A stretch of 64,000 bases of DNA, from contig NC_087381.1 in assembly GCF_963675165.1 (NCBI RefSeq), forward strand, positions 4,713,378-4,777,377, given 5' to 3'. Shown one piece after another: positions 35,762-47,599 of the stretch; the first letter of the stretch is position 1; the number at the start of each line of letters is the position of its first letter. Source of the DNA: Halichondria panicea. Its lineage: Eukaryota > Porifera > Demospongiae > Suberitida > Halichondriidae. Both the position numbers and the translations under genes were made by a program. The notes below the pieces were generated by a model. It ran no database searches. It saw nothing but the letters and a program-made list of their open reading frames with translations, and was not told where the DNA came from.

Positions 35762-36265
35762 GGGCGTGTGTAGACTGCTACAGCTGCTCAAGAATCAATG
35801 AAGTGCAGGTAAGAGTTAATAATTATAGGCTTCTAGCCATGTTTTCTTGGATTTTAATTCGTGGATTTCCAGCTTCGTTCTCGAGTTATGCCTAGCAGCC
35901 TTTTCAGAAGAGTATGTAGCAAAAGTTTTTCACCGAATGTTGCTACTCTACTTAGTAGTTAGCTCTGCACTAGAACGCTAGCTATTGGTAGTTGTAAGAG
36001 TGAGAAGAGAGCTGCAAGACTCTGCTGACTTGCAGCCATTAATTTTAGACTTTTGGGTAGCAATTTTTATTCTGTACGTAGCCTGCTAGCTGTTTCTTTT
36101 GTGGGCAAGTTAGCTCTGCACTAGAACGCTAGCTATTGGTAGTTGTAAGAGTGAGAAGAGAGCTGCAAGGCTCTGCTGACTTGCAGCCATTAATTTTATA
36201 CTTAAACTTTTGGGTAGCAATTTTTTTCTGTACGTAGCCTGCTAGCTGTTTCTTTTGTGGGCAAG
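35762..36265 (+). repeat. Dispersed 'CCTCGG' repeat copy with internal tandem duplication
   Basis: After the usual 5' landmarks, a block of about 155 bp beginning AGTTAGCTCTGCACTAGAAC is present twice in direct order (about 35957-36110 and 36108-36265). Confidence 0.65.
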
Positions 36266-36657
36266 CTGACTTGCACGAAATTTTTCCCCACGAAAATACA
36301 GGCGTGGCTCACCGTAACACATGCAATGTAGTGCAAGTAATGAAGTTAAAAACGAAATTTGTACTCACGAAAATCACCGTTTTCCAGTTGAACGAATTTT
36401 TTACCTCACGAAAATTATCCGCTATATACGGTACATTGTTACAGTACGTGCATGTTTATGCGTGCATGTTCTTTCCATTATAATAGAGTCAGCAATCAAT
36501 GTTCAGGCCAATCAATTCGGGCAAAATATCTCCTGATAATAATTATATCCGCGAAATATCTCCTCTATAAGCATGTGTAATAATCCATTACTATAGAAAC
36601 CCCCACAGCTAAAATAGAAATTTACTAGAATTACAGGATTTATGCATGCGCACACTA

Positions 36658-36873
36658 CCGTATTACTAGAATGTTTTACGAGAATCAAACATTTGCGAAT
36701 TTTGCGAGGGTTGATCAATTCGCAACAATAAAATCCGCAAAACCTAAATTATTACTAGTAAATACACGCGATCCTTGCCAGAACGCAATAGTTAGATCGC
36801 AAAGGGTCAAATTTTTTGCTGATTTGGCTCATTCGCGAAGGTTTTTCACCCGCAAAATATTCTAGTAATACGG
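36658..36873. mobile_element. MITE with CCGTATTACTAGAAT ends
   Basis: The left end CCGTATTACTAGAATGTTTT and the right end ATATTCTAGTAATACGG are inverted and flanked by TA (36656-36657 and 36874-36875). The interior is rich in CGC-containing motifs such as TTCGCGAA. Confidence 0.8.
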
Positions 36874-37226
36874 TAAATACTCACCGATTATTGATTGCTA
36901 TATACACATCCCCAAACTTGTTCTAATATCTCGAAAAGTAAGAGGCCAATTGAAAAATGTTGAAGTGCCACATGTATCAAGTTGCAGCTGTCCCCTGTTA
37001 GCTAGAGTTATATTAGACAGTTGATTATTGATTGTTTGATCGAAGTTAATATATTGTTTCGGTTTGAGCGTTTATGCAGCTCTGTTTTGCACTGGATTAT
37101 TTTCCAGAAAGTTGTTGTTTAACTCTTGGCCTTTGTCTGTGGGAGGACCACTTTATTCATGGTAGAGGAGTAAATGCGCAATTATATAGCTAGCCAATCA
37201 CATAGGATATATAACACTCATACTAT

Positions 37227-37324
37227 ATGGTTGCTAGGGATTTATGGCAACGTAAACCACACCTCGCCCTCGGGGCTACGCCCTTGTGCTTGGTAGGTTT
37301 ACTGCCATAAATCCCTAGAACCAT
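37227..37324. mobile_element. About 98-bp hairpin element
   Basis: ATGGTTGCTAGGGATTTATG and CATAAATCCCTAGAACCAT form a foldback with GGCAACGTAAACC and GGTTTACTGCC further inside. Confidence 0.65.
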
Positions 37325-37433
37325 TGTATATACTATAACATAATTATGTACGTATAATTATGTAGTGGGTAATTTTTCAACGGTATAGTCGAGTATATAC
37401 TGTGTTTTAATTCTATTCCTATAATTATTTCAG

Positions 37434-39554
37434 CCCTCAATTCATATAAGTCTGAGCAAGCTCTTAATGAAGCCATGAAGTTTGGATTTGTTCGTCTGAA
37501 TACTACTAATATCTTATTTTTTGGAATGGCTGGCACTGGTAAAACCTCCACTAAGCATCTCCTTCTGGGACTGCCTCCTCCTGAAGATCAAAATAGTACT
37601 CCATTAGCTACCACAGCTGAAAAGATACGACAAATTCGTGACACTACAAAGCTGAAAATGGAAGCTCAAGAAGATCCCTCTAGAACATGGAAACCAGTAA
37701 CTAGTGATGACCTACAACGCATTGTTGCTGATGCTATTAAATCTTATGTAACTAGCCCACTGACAGATTCTAACCCTAAAGCATCTGCTACCCCACAAGA
37801 ACTCAGCATTGCTCTGAAGCAACTTGAACCTAGCAATGAATTCAGTGCGCCAGTTGATGCGAGAGCAACTGAACTACCAGTAGCTGAAGCAAAAATAACA
37901 CATAGTAAGCAAGAAGGAAAATTTCTTAACACTGTTTCGAATGTAATGGCAAATATTCAGCGATTTTCTGATCCTGATCATACTGCTGTTCAAGAAAAGT
38001 TTGGATCGCATTGGATCTATATAATTGATAGCGGTGGGCAACCACATTTTCATAATCTACTGCCACTCTTCATGCCCAAGATTTCTGTAGCGTTGTACAT
38101 TCTTCGTCTGTCTGACTGCCTAGATGATCATCCGCTAGTTGAATACTACAAGGACAATAAGACAGTTAATGAAAGTTTCAAGTCACATCTCTCAGTTCTG
38201 GATAACTTCAAGTATCTCGTGCAGTCAATTCAATCTCACAGTGAAAACTGCAAGCTGGTATGCATTGGTACTCACAAAGACCATCAATCTGAATGCAAGG
38301 AAACATTATCCGACAAGAATAAAACGTTATTGAACTTTGCGGAGAAAGACTGCATTAAGAAGTTGACTATGTTTTTCAATTTGGGTCGGACGAAAGAGAT
38401 CATATTTCCTGTGGATAGCAAACACTGTGATTCTGACAGTAAGAAAGTGGCAAATACAATTCGTGAATATATTCACAAACTGTCTCAAGAGCTGAATATT
38501 GAAATCCTGGTCCCTTTTTGGTGGTTTATTTTGGAACTTGTTGTCGAGAAAGTTTCCAACGATCAAAACAGAAAGGTTTTAAGCAAGACTGAATGTGTAA
38601 AAATTGCAAAAGCATTACATAATTTTCACGAAGATGCACTTTGTGAAGCTTTAAAATTCTTCCATGAGCATCACATATTTCACTATTATCCTGCCATTCT
38701 ACCAAATGTGGTATTCTGTGATACTCAAGTGCTACTCGATAAAGTAACAGAGCTTGTCGAGTATGCTGCATATGTGCGAGGAAGTAACACTCCAATACAT
38801 GGGTTAGGAGACTGGTTAAAATTTACTGATAAAGGAATTATTACGATTGAATTTTTATCTGATAAGAATTTTGAAAAATACTACGTCGATGGACTTTTTG
38901 CACCCATTGATCTTATTGAAATATTCAAGCACTTGCTGATAGCCACACCATTTCGTTTATTCTCAGGGAAAGATAAGCGTTTCTATATGCCATCACTTCT
39001 ATCATTGCTTCCACCAACTCAAATCAATGACAAACGAGCTGATTTGCTTAAAACTGGTTTAATTCCACTCGTTTTACACTTCAAAAAAAACTGGCAGTGC
39101 TGTGGAGTGTTTTGCTGTCTCCAAGTGTACCTGATTAAAGAATGTAAATGGGAAATTGAAATAGAAGATCACCAGCCGAGTAGAAACTTTGTACAATTGA
39201 TTCATCGTGAGGAAGATTGCTTTATCACGCTAATTGACGGGTTTTCGTTCCTCGAAATTCATTCCAGTAATAATCGAAAGGAAATGTTGTCTTTGATATA
39301 TGCAAATATCCACTCTGGTCTTCGATCTGCTTACAAAGCCCTGAAATACACGTATGAGGATCCTGAAGATGCATTTTTGTGTCCCCATGAATTGCCCGAA
39401 TCTCAATCAACTGAAACAAGCTATCAAGTACCCCACCACCCAGCTCGTGTTCTGGCTCAAGGAAATGTTATGAGGTGTACACATTACAAAAAGATGACGT
39501 ATAATTTGGAAAATGGCCATAAAGATTGGCTCTCTGCTTGTTTTAAACTGGAAG
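37434..39554 (+). CDS. ROCO-like GTPase/death-domain protein, exon 1
   Basis: A P-loop GTPase of the Ras-of-complex type. From the Met at 37475: P-loop GMAGTGKTSTK (residues 19-29), a Thr/Pro/Glu-rich linker, the G3-like IDSGGQPHF (about 188-196), the G4-like CIGTHKDH (about 268), and the G5-like VDSKH (about 311). A COR-like helical region with VPFWWFILELVVEKV, HIFHYYPAILPNVVF and LLDKVTELVEYA follows. The exon ends phase 1 at CTGGAAG|GTGAGA. The Met at 37475 has good context (GCCATGA), but the frame is also open back to an acceptor (ATTTCAG) at 37433 in phase 1. Joined with the death-domain exon the protein is about 846 residues, similar in layout to the C-terminal half of DAPK1. Confidence 0.8.
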
Positions 39555-39684
39555 GTGAGACCAGCTTGTAAATATTGGACCCATTACAGTATATATACTA
39601 TAGGTCTTTCAGAATCATGCTATAGCTTAGAATTTTGTTAACTTATATTGACTAATTATACCTCCTAATCGATAATTATTATGC

Positions 39685-40045
39685 CTCGAGGCGTAGGCAC
39701 AGGCGCAGGAGGGATACGATAGGGCTGACTGTGTGTCTGTTCCAGCTCAACGGTTGCAATGCGACGAAAACTAACAGCTTCTACAGGCTTCTAGCCACGT
39801 TCTCTTGGATTTTGATTCGTGGATTAGCAAAACTAAAGCTTCTTTTTCAAGTTATGGCTAGTTTGACTCACATTGAAGGCTATTGCAGTCTCTTCAGAAT
39901 CTTTCGTAGCATCATCTGTTCACACAAACTTTCTATTCAACTTATAAGTTAGCCTTGCACTAAAGCGCTAGCTTTTTGTTAGCTACAACAGTAGGAAAAG
40001 AGCTGTAAAGCAGCTAGCTATTTAGTAGCCATTTTTGAACTTCAG
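39685..40045 (+). repeat. Dispersed 'CCTCGG' repeat, subfamily copy in ROCO-like intron 1
   Basis: Starts ATTATGCCTCGAGGCGTAGG and contains GTTCCAGCTCAACGGTTGCA and TCTTGGATTTTGATTCGTGG. Same subfamily as 18915-19270. Confidence 0.6.
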
Positions 40046-40293
40046 AGGAGGTAACAACACTTTTACTCTTATCTACTCTTGATTAACATGTATATATAAG
40101 TCAGACAGTTATAGATAGATTATTTCATACACTTTCTTCTCATTTTTTTAACAGACCTCATGCATGCTTGCATGTTATAGATACTACTTTCTGTCTTACA
40201 ATTCTCATAGACTATAATATGCCTTTGAAAAATGTATGAAATTCAATATTATTCGTTCCTTGTCAACAATTACAAATGCGAACATTTATAATA

Positions 40294-41456
40294 CCGTAAT
40301 CTACCGAGATTACGCCCACCCTAATTGCATGCTACAAAGCAGATATATAGTAGCGGTCAAAATAAAGTAACCGTTCCGTTTATGTAGTACGTCCGCAGTA
40401 CGTTCGAAGCGTTTCCGTTTTGACACCGTATCAAAAGCGTTTAATTTACCGTACCGTTGCTAATTACCGTTGCACGTTGCAAGTACGTTTTGCAGAGAAG
40501 TTTTAGAAAACGAACAAAGAGACAATCCTAGTCATCTCGAGTATTGTAGCTAGTCTAGCTACTTAGCTATGCTATGGCTATGTCTAGCTGTAAGTCTAGC
40601 TCTAGATCTACAACAAAGACATAAAACGCACCATTCACAAGTTCTTTACCTTCTCATCAAAAAGGATGTCTGCAGTGTCCTTTCTCTGTTCTACAAGGCT
40701 AGCTAGCTAGCTATAATATCTAACAGCTAACTGCTGCAAAAGTTCTAGCTAGCTAGCTGCGTGCAGAGCTGCATGGGTGTGGCCGAAGGAACAATTTAAC
40801 AACGGTTGATTAGAAAAAAAACGCACCGGTACATAGCGTATCTTGAGCGTCTTTTTAGCGTTTATTTTGCAACGTATACCAGCGTACTATACGGACGTAC
40901 TACGTAAACGGAACGGGTACTTTTTTTTACCGCTACTGTACAGGTGGGATGGGCTTAATTTCGAAAACAGTAGGTGGTAGTTTTGTCTCGAAATTAAGCC
41001 CACCCAGGTGTTTGCCTCGAAATTAAGCCCACTCATTAAGAAACTATTCTTCTCTGTCTGCGTCTGAGGCCTGCCAGCTCTTGATATACAATGAATACAT
41101 CAACATACAACAACGGTAAATGCATGGGTAAAGTATATAGTTATAGCTGTAAAGAGTCAAGATTCTGCATCAGAAGGTTGTTCCTTGTCACTGTCAGAGT
41201 CTTCAACAGAGATTCATAGAAGATTGTCCTTGTCTCTTATACTTGCTAATAGGATCTAGCTATAATCTAGCTATATTCAGAGCTAACCAGCGTACACAAT
41301 AAACTGCTAAACCTTTTCTTGACAACTTGCTCACTGACAAATGCATCACTTCCTGGTGGACGAATTTTCGAGGCAAATTAGCCTATGCAGGAACTTTCAC
41401 TCAAAAGTGGGGGTGGGCGTAATTTCGGACGTGGGCGTAATCTCGGTAGAGTACGG
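40294..41456. mobile_element. TA-flanked inverted-repeat element, host of a nested element
   Basis: The left end CCGTAATCTACCGAGATTAC and the right end GTAATCTCGGTAGAGTACGG are flanked by TA on both sides. Without the nested element it is about 570 bp. TCGAAATTAAGCCCAC repeats inside. It lies in intron 1 of the ROCO-like gene. Confidence 0.75.
40348..40938. mobile_element. Nested 591-bp element with AGTAGCGGT ends
   Basis: TAGTAGCGGTCAAAATAAAG and the right end TTTTTTACCGCTACTG are inverted; inner arms share CCGTTCCGTTTATGTAGTAC. TA flanks both ends. No coding sequence was seen. Confidence 0.75.
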
Positions 41457-41586
41457 TAATACAATTGCCTCTTCTATGACGCTAATACTTTTGGAGCGAA
41501 AGTAAATCATGGCGAGAGGTATTAGCACAGCGCCAGCTTGATCACTCGTTACAAGTATCTATTCCTATACTGCATACGTAATACAG

Positions 41587-41682
41587 ATCCTCTAGCCTCA
41601 GGCCAGCGCAAAATATTATTGCCATCAGATAAAGAAATTGAAACTCAGTCAAGGCGTCCGAAAAATGATGTCACTGTACAAG
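41587..41682 (+). CDS. ROCO-like GTPase/death-domain protein, exon 2
   Basis: A 96-nt exon in phase 1 at both ends, between GTAATACAG and GTATGATC. It encodes DPLASGQRKILLPSDKEIET then QSRRPKNDVTVQ, a polar linker. It sits 130 bp after the nested transposon. The phase match on both sides supports it. Confidence 0.7.
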
Positions 41683-41903
41683 GTATGATCTATCGTACAG
41701 TTGAGACAGAGGATCCAGCACAACATTTATTTGTGCTAACTATTGTCAAGACGGTTTGTGTGTAGACACTATTACTCTATTATTATACTTCTTTATATAC
41801 AACTGCTTTTTTGTTCTTTTGTTGTATCTTGCAGGTTTGTGTGGTCTAACTAGTGTTTGTATATAGTTTTGTGTATATAGCATTATTGTGTACAATTATA
41901 CAG

Positions 41904-42268
41904 AATCATCATCAGAGAAGGATACAAACAATGGAAAAAGTGCACACCAGCCGATTGTTCTCACTGGAGCGGATATTCACATAATTTGTGAGAGTCTAAA
42001 AACTGCCAGCTATAATTGGTTCAAATTGGGATTTGCTCTCGGAGTAAACTATTACGAATTGAAAAATATCGAAAGTCGATACGAAGATAACGATCGTCGC
42101 CTAATGGAGATGGTAGCCAAGCGTCTTGAAGTCACTGATCCAGAGCATCTGATGACATGGCCTTACATATGTGAATGTCTAAGGAGGCCTACTGTTGAGC
42201 GTAACGATGTAGCCAAGGAAATTGAAAAGAGGACAGCAACTGCAGTTGCTCATAGTTCCACCAATTAA
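41904..42268 (+). CDS. ROCO-like GTPase/death-domain protein, exon 3 (death domain)
   Basis: Starts after TTATACAG in phase 1 and ends with TAA at 42266-42268. After a Ser/Lys-rich linker a death domain is visible: ADIHIICESLKTASYNWFKL, GFALGVNYYELKNIESRYED, RRLMEMVAKRLE, and HLMTWPYICECLRRP. The Trp and LG-type core positions fit the fold. Death domains pair with one another in immune and cell-death signalling. The downstream AATAAA at 42326-42331 is a plausible polyadenylation signal. Confidence 0.8.
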
Positions 42269-42325
42269 TGTTGTTATGAGAACTTGACAAGGTTCAAATG
42301 TTTGTAATCTAATTGTAGTCTGTTG

Positions 42326-42331
42326 AATAAA
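42326..42331 (+). promoter_or_regulatory. Polyadenylation signal AATAAA
   Basis: Lies 58 bp after the stop codon of the death-domain exon, a usual distance for a metazoan 3' untranslated region. Confidence 0.5.
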
Positions 42332-43230
42332 ATGTAGCTTTGGTTGATTGTGCTGCACTTATGTTTTCATACAGATACAGATATACTGCATGGAGTTATA
42401 ATTATACTTGGGACGAATAAAGAGTTCAAGTAAAGAAGCATGCAAGAATTACAAGTAAAGAACTAACTCTATGTTGACAACGTTGTCTAAGAAATAATGA
42501 ACTATAACTACTTGGCTCTGCGTGTTTGTGTGCATCCATATGTTTGTATGACTAATTTTCAGCTTTGTAATTAGTGACCCTTTACCATTTTCTTGGGTAC
42601 GGGATCGAACCAGATCGATCTATCGCCTCTAGAGCTAGCTAGAGGCGCTAGGCTAGGCGTGCTCATGAGCTGTACAACCATGCAGTCCAGTATTAGTGGT
42701 GGTGGCTATAGCCTACAGATGGAGGGAGCTGGACAATGCTAGGGTGAGTAGATTAGTATTGTCAGTTTCTCAGTATAGAGCTGGCTCTCTGCAGCGCGCG
42801 TACTACTCCCTAGCTTGTAGTGTGTGGTCGTTTATTGCCTATTGATACTAATAAAGAGTGGCCAGGTAGGGGCAGATTTTAAGCAAAACAGCATTAAGAT
42901 GAAGTGTATATACTCAGATTTATTCAATAGTATATACAGTGGTTTTCCAATAGCTATACCTTTGCAGGCTATACTCCAAGAGCACTGCAACCATATAATG
43001 TATAGTGCATGGTTACCTGTCTGTGTTATTTTAGTCCACCCACACAACACACAACTCAAAGAGTATATACTCTACTTGCACAGCATTATCATTCCTTCTA
43101 CTCATTTATGCTTGCATATAGCCTCGATTCCAGGCCGCAGGGAAAGGCTCAGATATATACTCAGATAAACACTGTTTACTTCATTTATAATGATGTCATT
43201 GAAAAAAGAAATCTAGTCCAAGTTGTATTA

Positions 43231-43500
43231 ATGGCTGCTACCTTCTCTTCTGCTCTCGCGTATGCATTATCCTGTGTTGGAAAACCAGGTCTAGTCTTGA
43301 AAGACAAGCAGCTGGAGGCGTTGAAGTGTCTGTACGCTGGTGTTTATGTGGGTACCGTACCGACCAGCTATGGCAAGTCCATCTGCTTTCCAGACTCTCC
43401 CTTTCTTGATTGATGTGAAGCTAGCTTGACAGGACCAGTGCACCTCTCTCTGAAAAAGTGTTGTGATGGTGATTTCTCCTCTTGTTTCTCTGAGTGAAGC
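43231..43500 (+). pseudogene. RecQ-like helicase N-terminal fragment, broken
   Basis: From ATG at 43231 the frame reads LVLKDKQLEALKCLYAG, then VPTSYGKSICF, which matches the Q-motif region and Walker A of RecQ-like helicases (usually PTGYGKSICF). The frame stops at 43411-43413. Further on, SVVMVISPLVSL (43457-43494) matches the next conserved block. Stops between the blocks and loss of the rest show a truncated, dead copy. Confidence 0.55.
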
Positions 43501-43869
43501 CATCTTCAAAGTGTTGTCACTGAATCACTTCAGTTAGACGAAATATGAGGAGAGTTGACGTATAGCTACTGTACAACTGCATGGAAAATTTGGGCGAATG
43601 CATGCAATGCAATACTATATACCGTGACGTTGTGTCCACCAGAAATTTTTAATTTGGCAGTTTTAAATTTGGCAATCTTCGATAAATCGCCAAATTAGGG
43701 TAGCTATCAGAGAATGCTATCCGATGGGCTAGAAACCTTCAATCGAACTTTCTATCTACTTCCTTCAATCCACTTCCATTCGTTGTGATGTCATAGTTTT
43801 ACTGAGCATATACGATGTTATCCAAAGCCCCCAGATACCGGGGATATTAGCGCATGCGCAAGCAGTCGA

Positions 43870-44615
43870 CAGTGGCGTATCCAGCTAGGGGCTCAGGGTG
43901 CTCAAGCACCCCCCTAAGCTTAACATTAATTACTGGAACTTACTGGATAGCTGGGAGCTGAGCCTGAGCTTGCACTGCTAGAGTTCGCAGAAGAGCTTTT
44001 ATTGGAGACCACACCTCCAAGTTTCCTAGCTGGGCATGCGTACTATGACTTATTAAAAATTGCAAAATAGTACAAGTCAAGAATCTGCATCAGAAAGTTG
44101 TTTCTTGTCACTGTCAGTGTCTATATAATTCAAAAAGTGACCCAACCATCCCCAGCAGAGGACTAGAAAAACCTGATCACACTCTACCAGGTAGAGGAAT
44201 GATTAAACAATGGTTTTGATACAGATTTTCTTGGTGGAGATAGTATAATTATTGTGCCTGTCACTAGCTACTCAGCAGAGAGGTCTTTCAGTGATCTGAA
44301 GAGAATAAAGACAGCAGTAAATCACACAGAACAATCAACTAAACTGGACTATCTCTTCTACACATACACCGTAACATTTGATATAGCTATAGAGATGAGT
44401 CAGTTGTAGCATACTCTATCTATGGTTGTAGGCAATGCATGGTAGAGTTGATATCTTCTTTACTATTGTGATTGTCTTTGTATAATGAAGGTGTGTCCCT
44501 TGTTATGCGCAGTAAAACGTGGGTGTGGCTTCCGGTGCGTGGGCGTGCCCCAAATTTTTTCGCGCTATCGCGCAACCTGAGCACCCTCCTACTGATATTC
44601 CTAGAAACGCCACTG
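43870..44615. mobile_element. hAT-like element, internally deleted
   Basis: CAGTGGCGTATCCAGCTAGG at the left and CCTAGAAACGCCACTG at the right are inverted ends typical of hAT elements; CAGGGTGCTCAAGCACCC is matched by GAGCACCCTC near the right end. Both flanks share GTCGA, but an exact 8-bp duplication is not clear. The interior keeps the end of a transposase gene (44245-44409). Confidence 0.65.
44245..44409 (+). pseudogene. hAT transposase C-terminal dimerisation fragment
   Basis: Reads IIIVPVTSYSAERSFSDLKR then IKTAVNHTEQSTKLDYLFY, ending at TAG. The ERSFS..KRIKT core is the signature of the hAT C-terminal dimerisation region. The catalytic part of the transposase is absent. Confidence 0.6.
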
Positions 44616-45253
44616 GTCGATACCAGGCCCACTTTCCTATAAGTGAAATGGGAAGTGCGGCCTGGGATCGAGGCTAGCAAAGGTATGGAAAACCACTGTA
44701 CCTTCCAAAATGTATTGTGGACATTAATTTGATAACACTATTACCATGGTTACTATCTTGTTGTGTGCGTTAGCTTATTGCTAGTATTTGGTATGAGGTC
44801 ATTCTAACTCAGATTACAGCAACTTAAAAATGCTGAAAAATGGAGAAAATTAATCATTCATAAATAATTATTATGCATAATTATACTGTACAAAATACAT
44901 GAAAGCCGCCCTAAATACTAGCCTAGTTCCTACTGTACTATATAGTAAGAGCTTTCTTTTGATATACTATAAGATGGGGTCATGAAATTGTGTATTGGTA
45001 TTGTATTTCTCAAAAGAGTGTTTAAAATAAATGGTCACAGGTAACGCACACAACATGCCAGTAACCATGGCAACTATGTTATCATACTGGTCCTTTCTAC
45101 GTAAATTCAAGAGCAAAAACATGCATTTCACTATTATTAAAGGGCAGTATACCGACTGACGAGGCTCAAGAGTTTGCTGGTGGGTGTTTGTGAGTGGGGT
45201 ATGAAAACTGAATGTGTTTATTGTGTTGACCATCGGGTATAAGGCCAACTGTG

Positions 45254-45335
45254 CATATGGCTGTATATTATAGAGGATGATCTGCTAACACAAGTCCAAA
45301 CACATGCCAGGCCCGACTGTGTATTATTTAGAGGG
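45254..45335. repeat. Single relative of the 76-bp minisatellite
   Basis: GGCTGTATATTATAGAGGAT then CTGCTAACACAAGTCCAA matches the unit of the array at 55186-55530. Confidence 0.55.
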
Positions 45336-45575
45336 TGAAAATCCTCATTAATTAAACTGTGGCTATAGAGATAATAATTATACGATATAGGGAAAGTTAT
45401 ACTTGTGAACATAACTACGACAATGTACACCATGCAATGATGGCTCTTTCATTTTTATACGTAAGGTAGACTAATAATTATTGCCTACAATTATACCACA
45501 CTTTAAATGCTGATATACATAAACGTGTACGTGTGCTCTAAACCCACCAACGGGTATATGCATTCATAGATCTAG

Positions 45576-45630
45576 ACGTCAGCTCTAGATGCCACCAACG
45601 TGGAATTGGCCTTCAATAACATCATCGGTG
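45576..45630 (+). pseudogene. Orphan Rab11-like exon 5, 5' end damaged
   Basis: The frame TSALDATNVELAFNNIIG matches Rab11 ([18 protein letters not shown]) and ends phase 1 at GGTG|GTGAGC. Upstream, pieces resembling NG and FIE (AACGGG, TTCATAGA) are present but out of frame with each other, as if a few bases had been inserted. A splice acceptor directly before ACG (ATCTAG) is possible but would cut the exon short. No Rab exons 1-4 lie between the ROCO-like gene and this exon. Confidence 0.55.
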
Positions 45631-46094
45631 GTGAGCATGCATTTGTAGAGTATACAGTAGCTTTATGATAGTTGCAGTCAAAATTCCGAAAAATGAACAC
45701 TTTCTATATAAGTTAAATACACGCACGTACTAAGAGATTATGGGCCTTAGAATATGCAGCAACTGTATAGAGAGATTGTTCTTTTGTAATGGTGCCGTTC
45801 CTTTATTGTGACGGCCACAGTGAGTAGCATTATGCATCCCGACACGGTGACACGTACATGTACTGTATGATGCAGTGTAGGTAAGAAGTAGTCTCGATTC
45901 CAGACTGCAAGGTAAAATCTAGTTAACTGTTGTATTGTTTCAAAAATGTTGGATATAAGCACCTCATTTTAATGTATTAGATGGTATGACACTTAAATTC
46001 TTAGTGCATCAAAATTATTGAACCTGACATCCTCTTTGTAAGGACAAAAGCTGTTGCTCCCAAAATGTTCTTTAATCGAAGACGGCTACGACTG

Positions 46095-46715
46095 CATTAA
46101 TGAAAGCACCGCGGGTGCTGATGCGGGTGCTGATGCCTCGGTGGAGGTGCCAAAGCTATACATAACATAAAGCTACTAATAGCTAACTTTTATACACACA
46201 TTGATTATAATTATCATGATGAACATTTTAAATTTGCTGCATGCAGAATCAGAATCACAGGGAAACTCAAAGAGTGGGTAATGATTGACCATGATTGTTG
46301 TTAAAACAATCTATGCCAAAAGTTCAAGTCTAAAATTAATGGCTGCAAGTCAGCAGAGCCTTGCAGCTCTCTTCTCACTCTTGCAGCTACCAATAGCTAG
46401 CGTTCTAGTGCAGAGCTAACTACTAAGTAGAGTAGCAACACTCGGTGAACAAGTTTTGCTACGGACTCTTCTGAAAAGGCTCAATGGCATTCCAAGAGTA
46501 AAACTAATAACTTACTATAGACTTTATTTTGCAAATCCACAATTAATACCAAGCCAAGAAAACATGACTATAGAAGCCTATAGAAACTCTTACTTGCACT
46601 TCATTGATCCTTGAGCAGCTGAAATAGCTAGTCTACACATGCACACACACACACACACAAACACACTACCGTATATACCTCGCTTGCGCCGCATGCGCAC
46701 CGAGGCATAAAAACG
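46095..46715 (-). repeat. Dispersed 'CCTCGG' repeat, full-length minus-strand copy
   Basis: Read on the minus strand, it starts TTATGCCTCGGTGCGCATGC, then GGCGCAAGCGAGGTATATAC, (GT)n, the body, and ends CACCTCCACCGAGGCATCAG followed by GCACCCGCGGTGCTTTCATT. It is one of the most complete copies and is useful for defining the ends. Confidence 0.7.
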
Positions 46716-46929
46716 TTTGACATACACCTGTACATGTACATGTACATGCATGCATATATACTTAGGAATGTGCCCGCACTGGTTTATGGTGGTTGGTACT
46801 GGAAAAATATAGCCAACGTGGTATAAAGCGGTGAATTGTAACAGCAATTCTCATTGTACAGATATAAATGCATTTAGACTACATTACATCATCTGTAATT
46901 GATCTGATTGGCTAAAAACAGTAGATTAC

Positions 46930-47060
46930 ATGGAAGCATAATCTACAGGAAGGTAGTTATTCTACAGGAAATGGGCGCATATTCTACAGGAAGTGGACAC
47001 ATATTCTACAGGAAATGGACGTATATTGTACAGGAAGTGACAAATAATTTACAGGAAGTT
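46930..47060. repeat. Degenerate tandem repeat, about 24-bp unit
   Basis: Five or six units close to TATTCTACAGGAARTGGRCG follow each other. Confidence 0.7.
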
Positions 47061-47599
47061 CTCAAAAGTTAGAATGAAATTTTTAGTGAAGTGACAAGAA
47101 GATGACAAAAACATTATAAAAAACACAGAATGCAATAGTTTTTTCAGTCAATATCCATTCTTTCCATGTCCACTGTTGCTTTGTATTGCTTTTTCCAGTT
47201 GGGCATGGGCAGGGGGGCCAGGAAGCATCAAAAACACTTTAGTAGTCGCTTGACACTTTCTATTGAGGTTCCATGCATGCCGGTCCAGTCTGCTCTATAC
47301 CCCCTCCACTCCACCACAGTGCTTCATTCTTCTTCTTGTAGTGTTGCAGAGTCAGTTCTAGCATAGTTCTATGTTCTTTTTACTTGTCTGTTCTTTCCAG
47401 TATCTTCAGGAAGCGTTTCACAAGCTTTACTAAGTTTTACTGTAGTTTTTTGTTGTTTTGAAGCCGTCTTCTTGTCTTTTTCTGTCAACTGGTGTCTCTC
47501 ACAGCTCGTCCAGCTCGCACAAATTTAATTTCTGTTGCTACGCACCAAACCTGGCTTTTTATAACCACGCCTCGCGTATGCGCAATGAAGTCCAAGTTA

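Noticed and set aside
42590-42640. tRNA B-box-like GGTTCGATCCC on the minus strand
   Set aside because: The flanking bases do not form a T-arm stem, and no cloverleaf or A-box could be fitted.
42824-43200. Open frames upstream of the RecQ-like fragment
   Set aside because: No motif, no splice support; composition resembles the surrounding non-coding DNA.
46930-47060. CRISPR-like array of short repeats
   Set aside because: Repeats are contiguous and degenerate with no unique spacers, and the DNA is eukaryotic; this is a tandem repeat.
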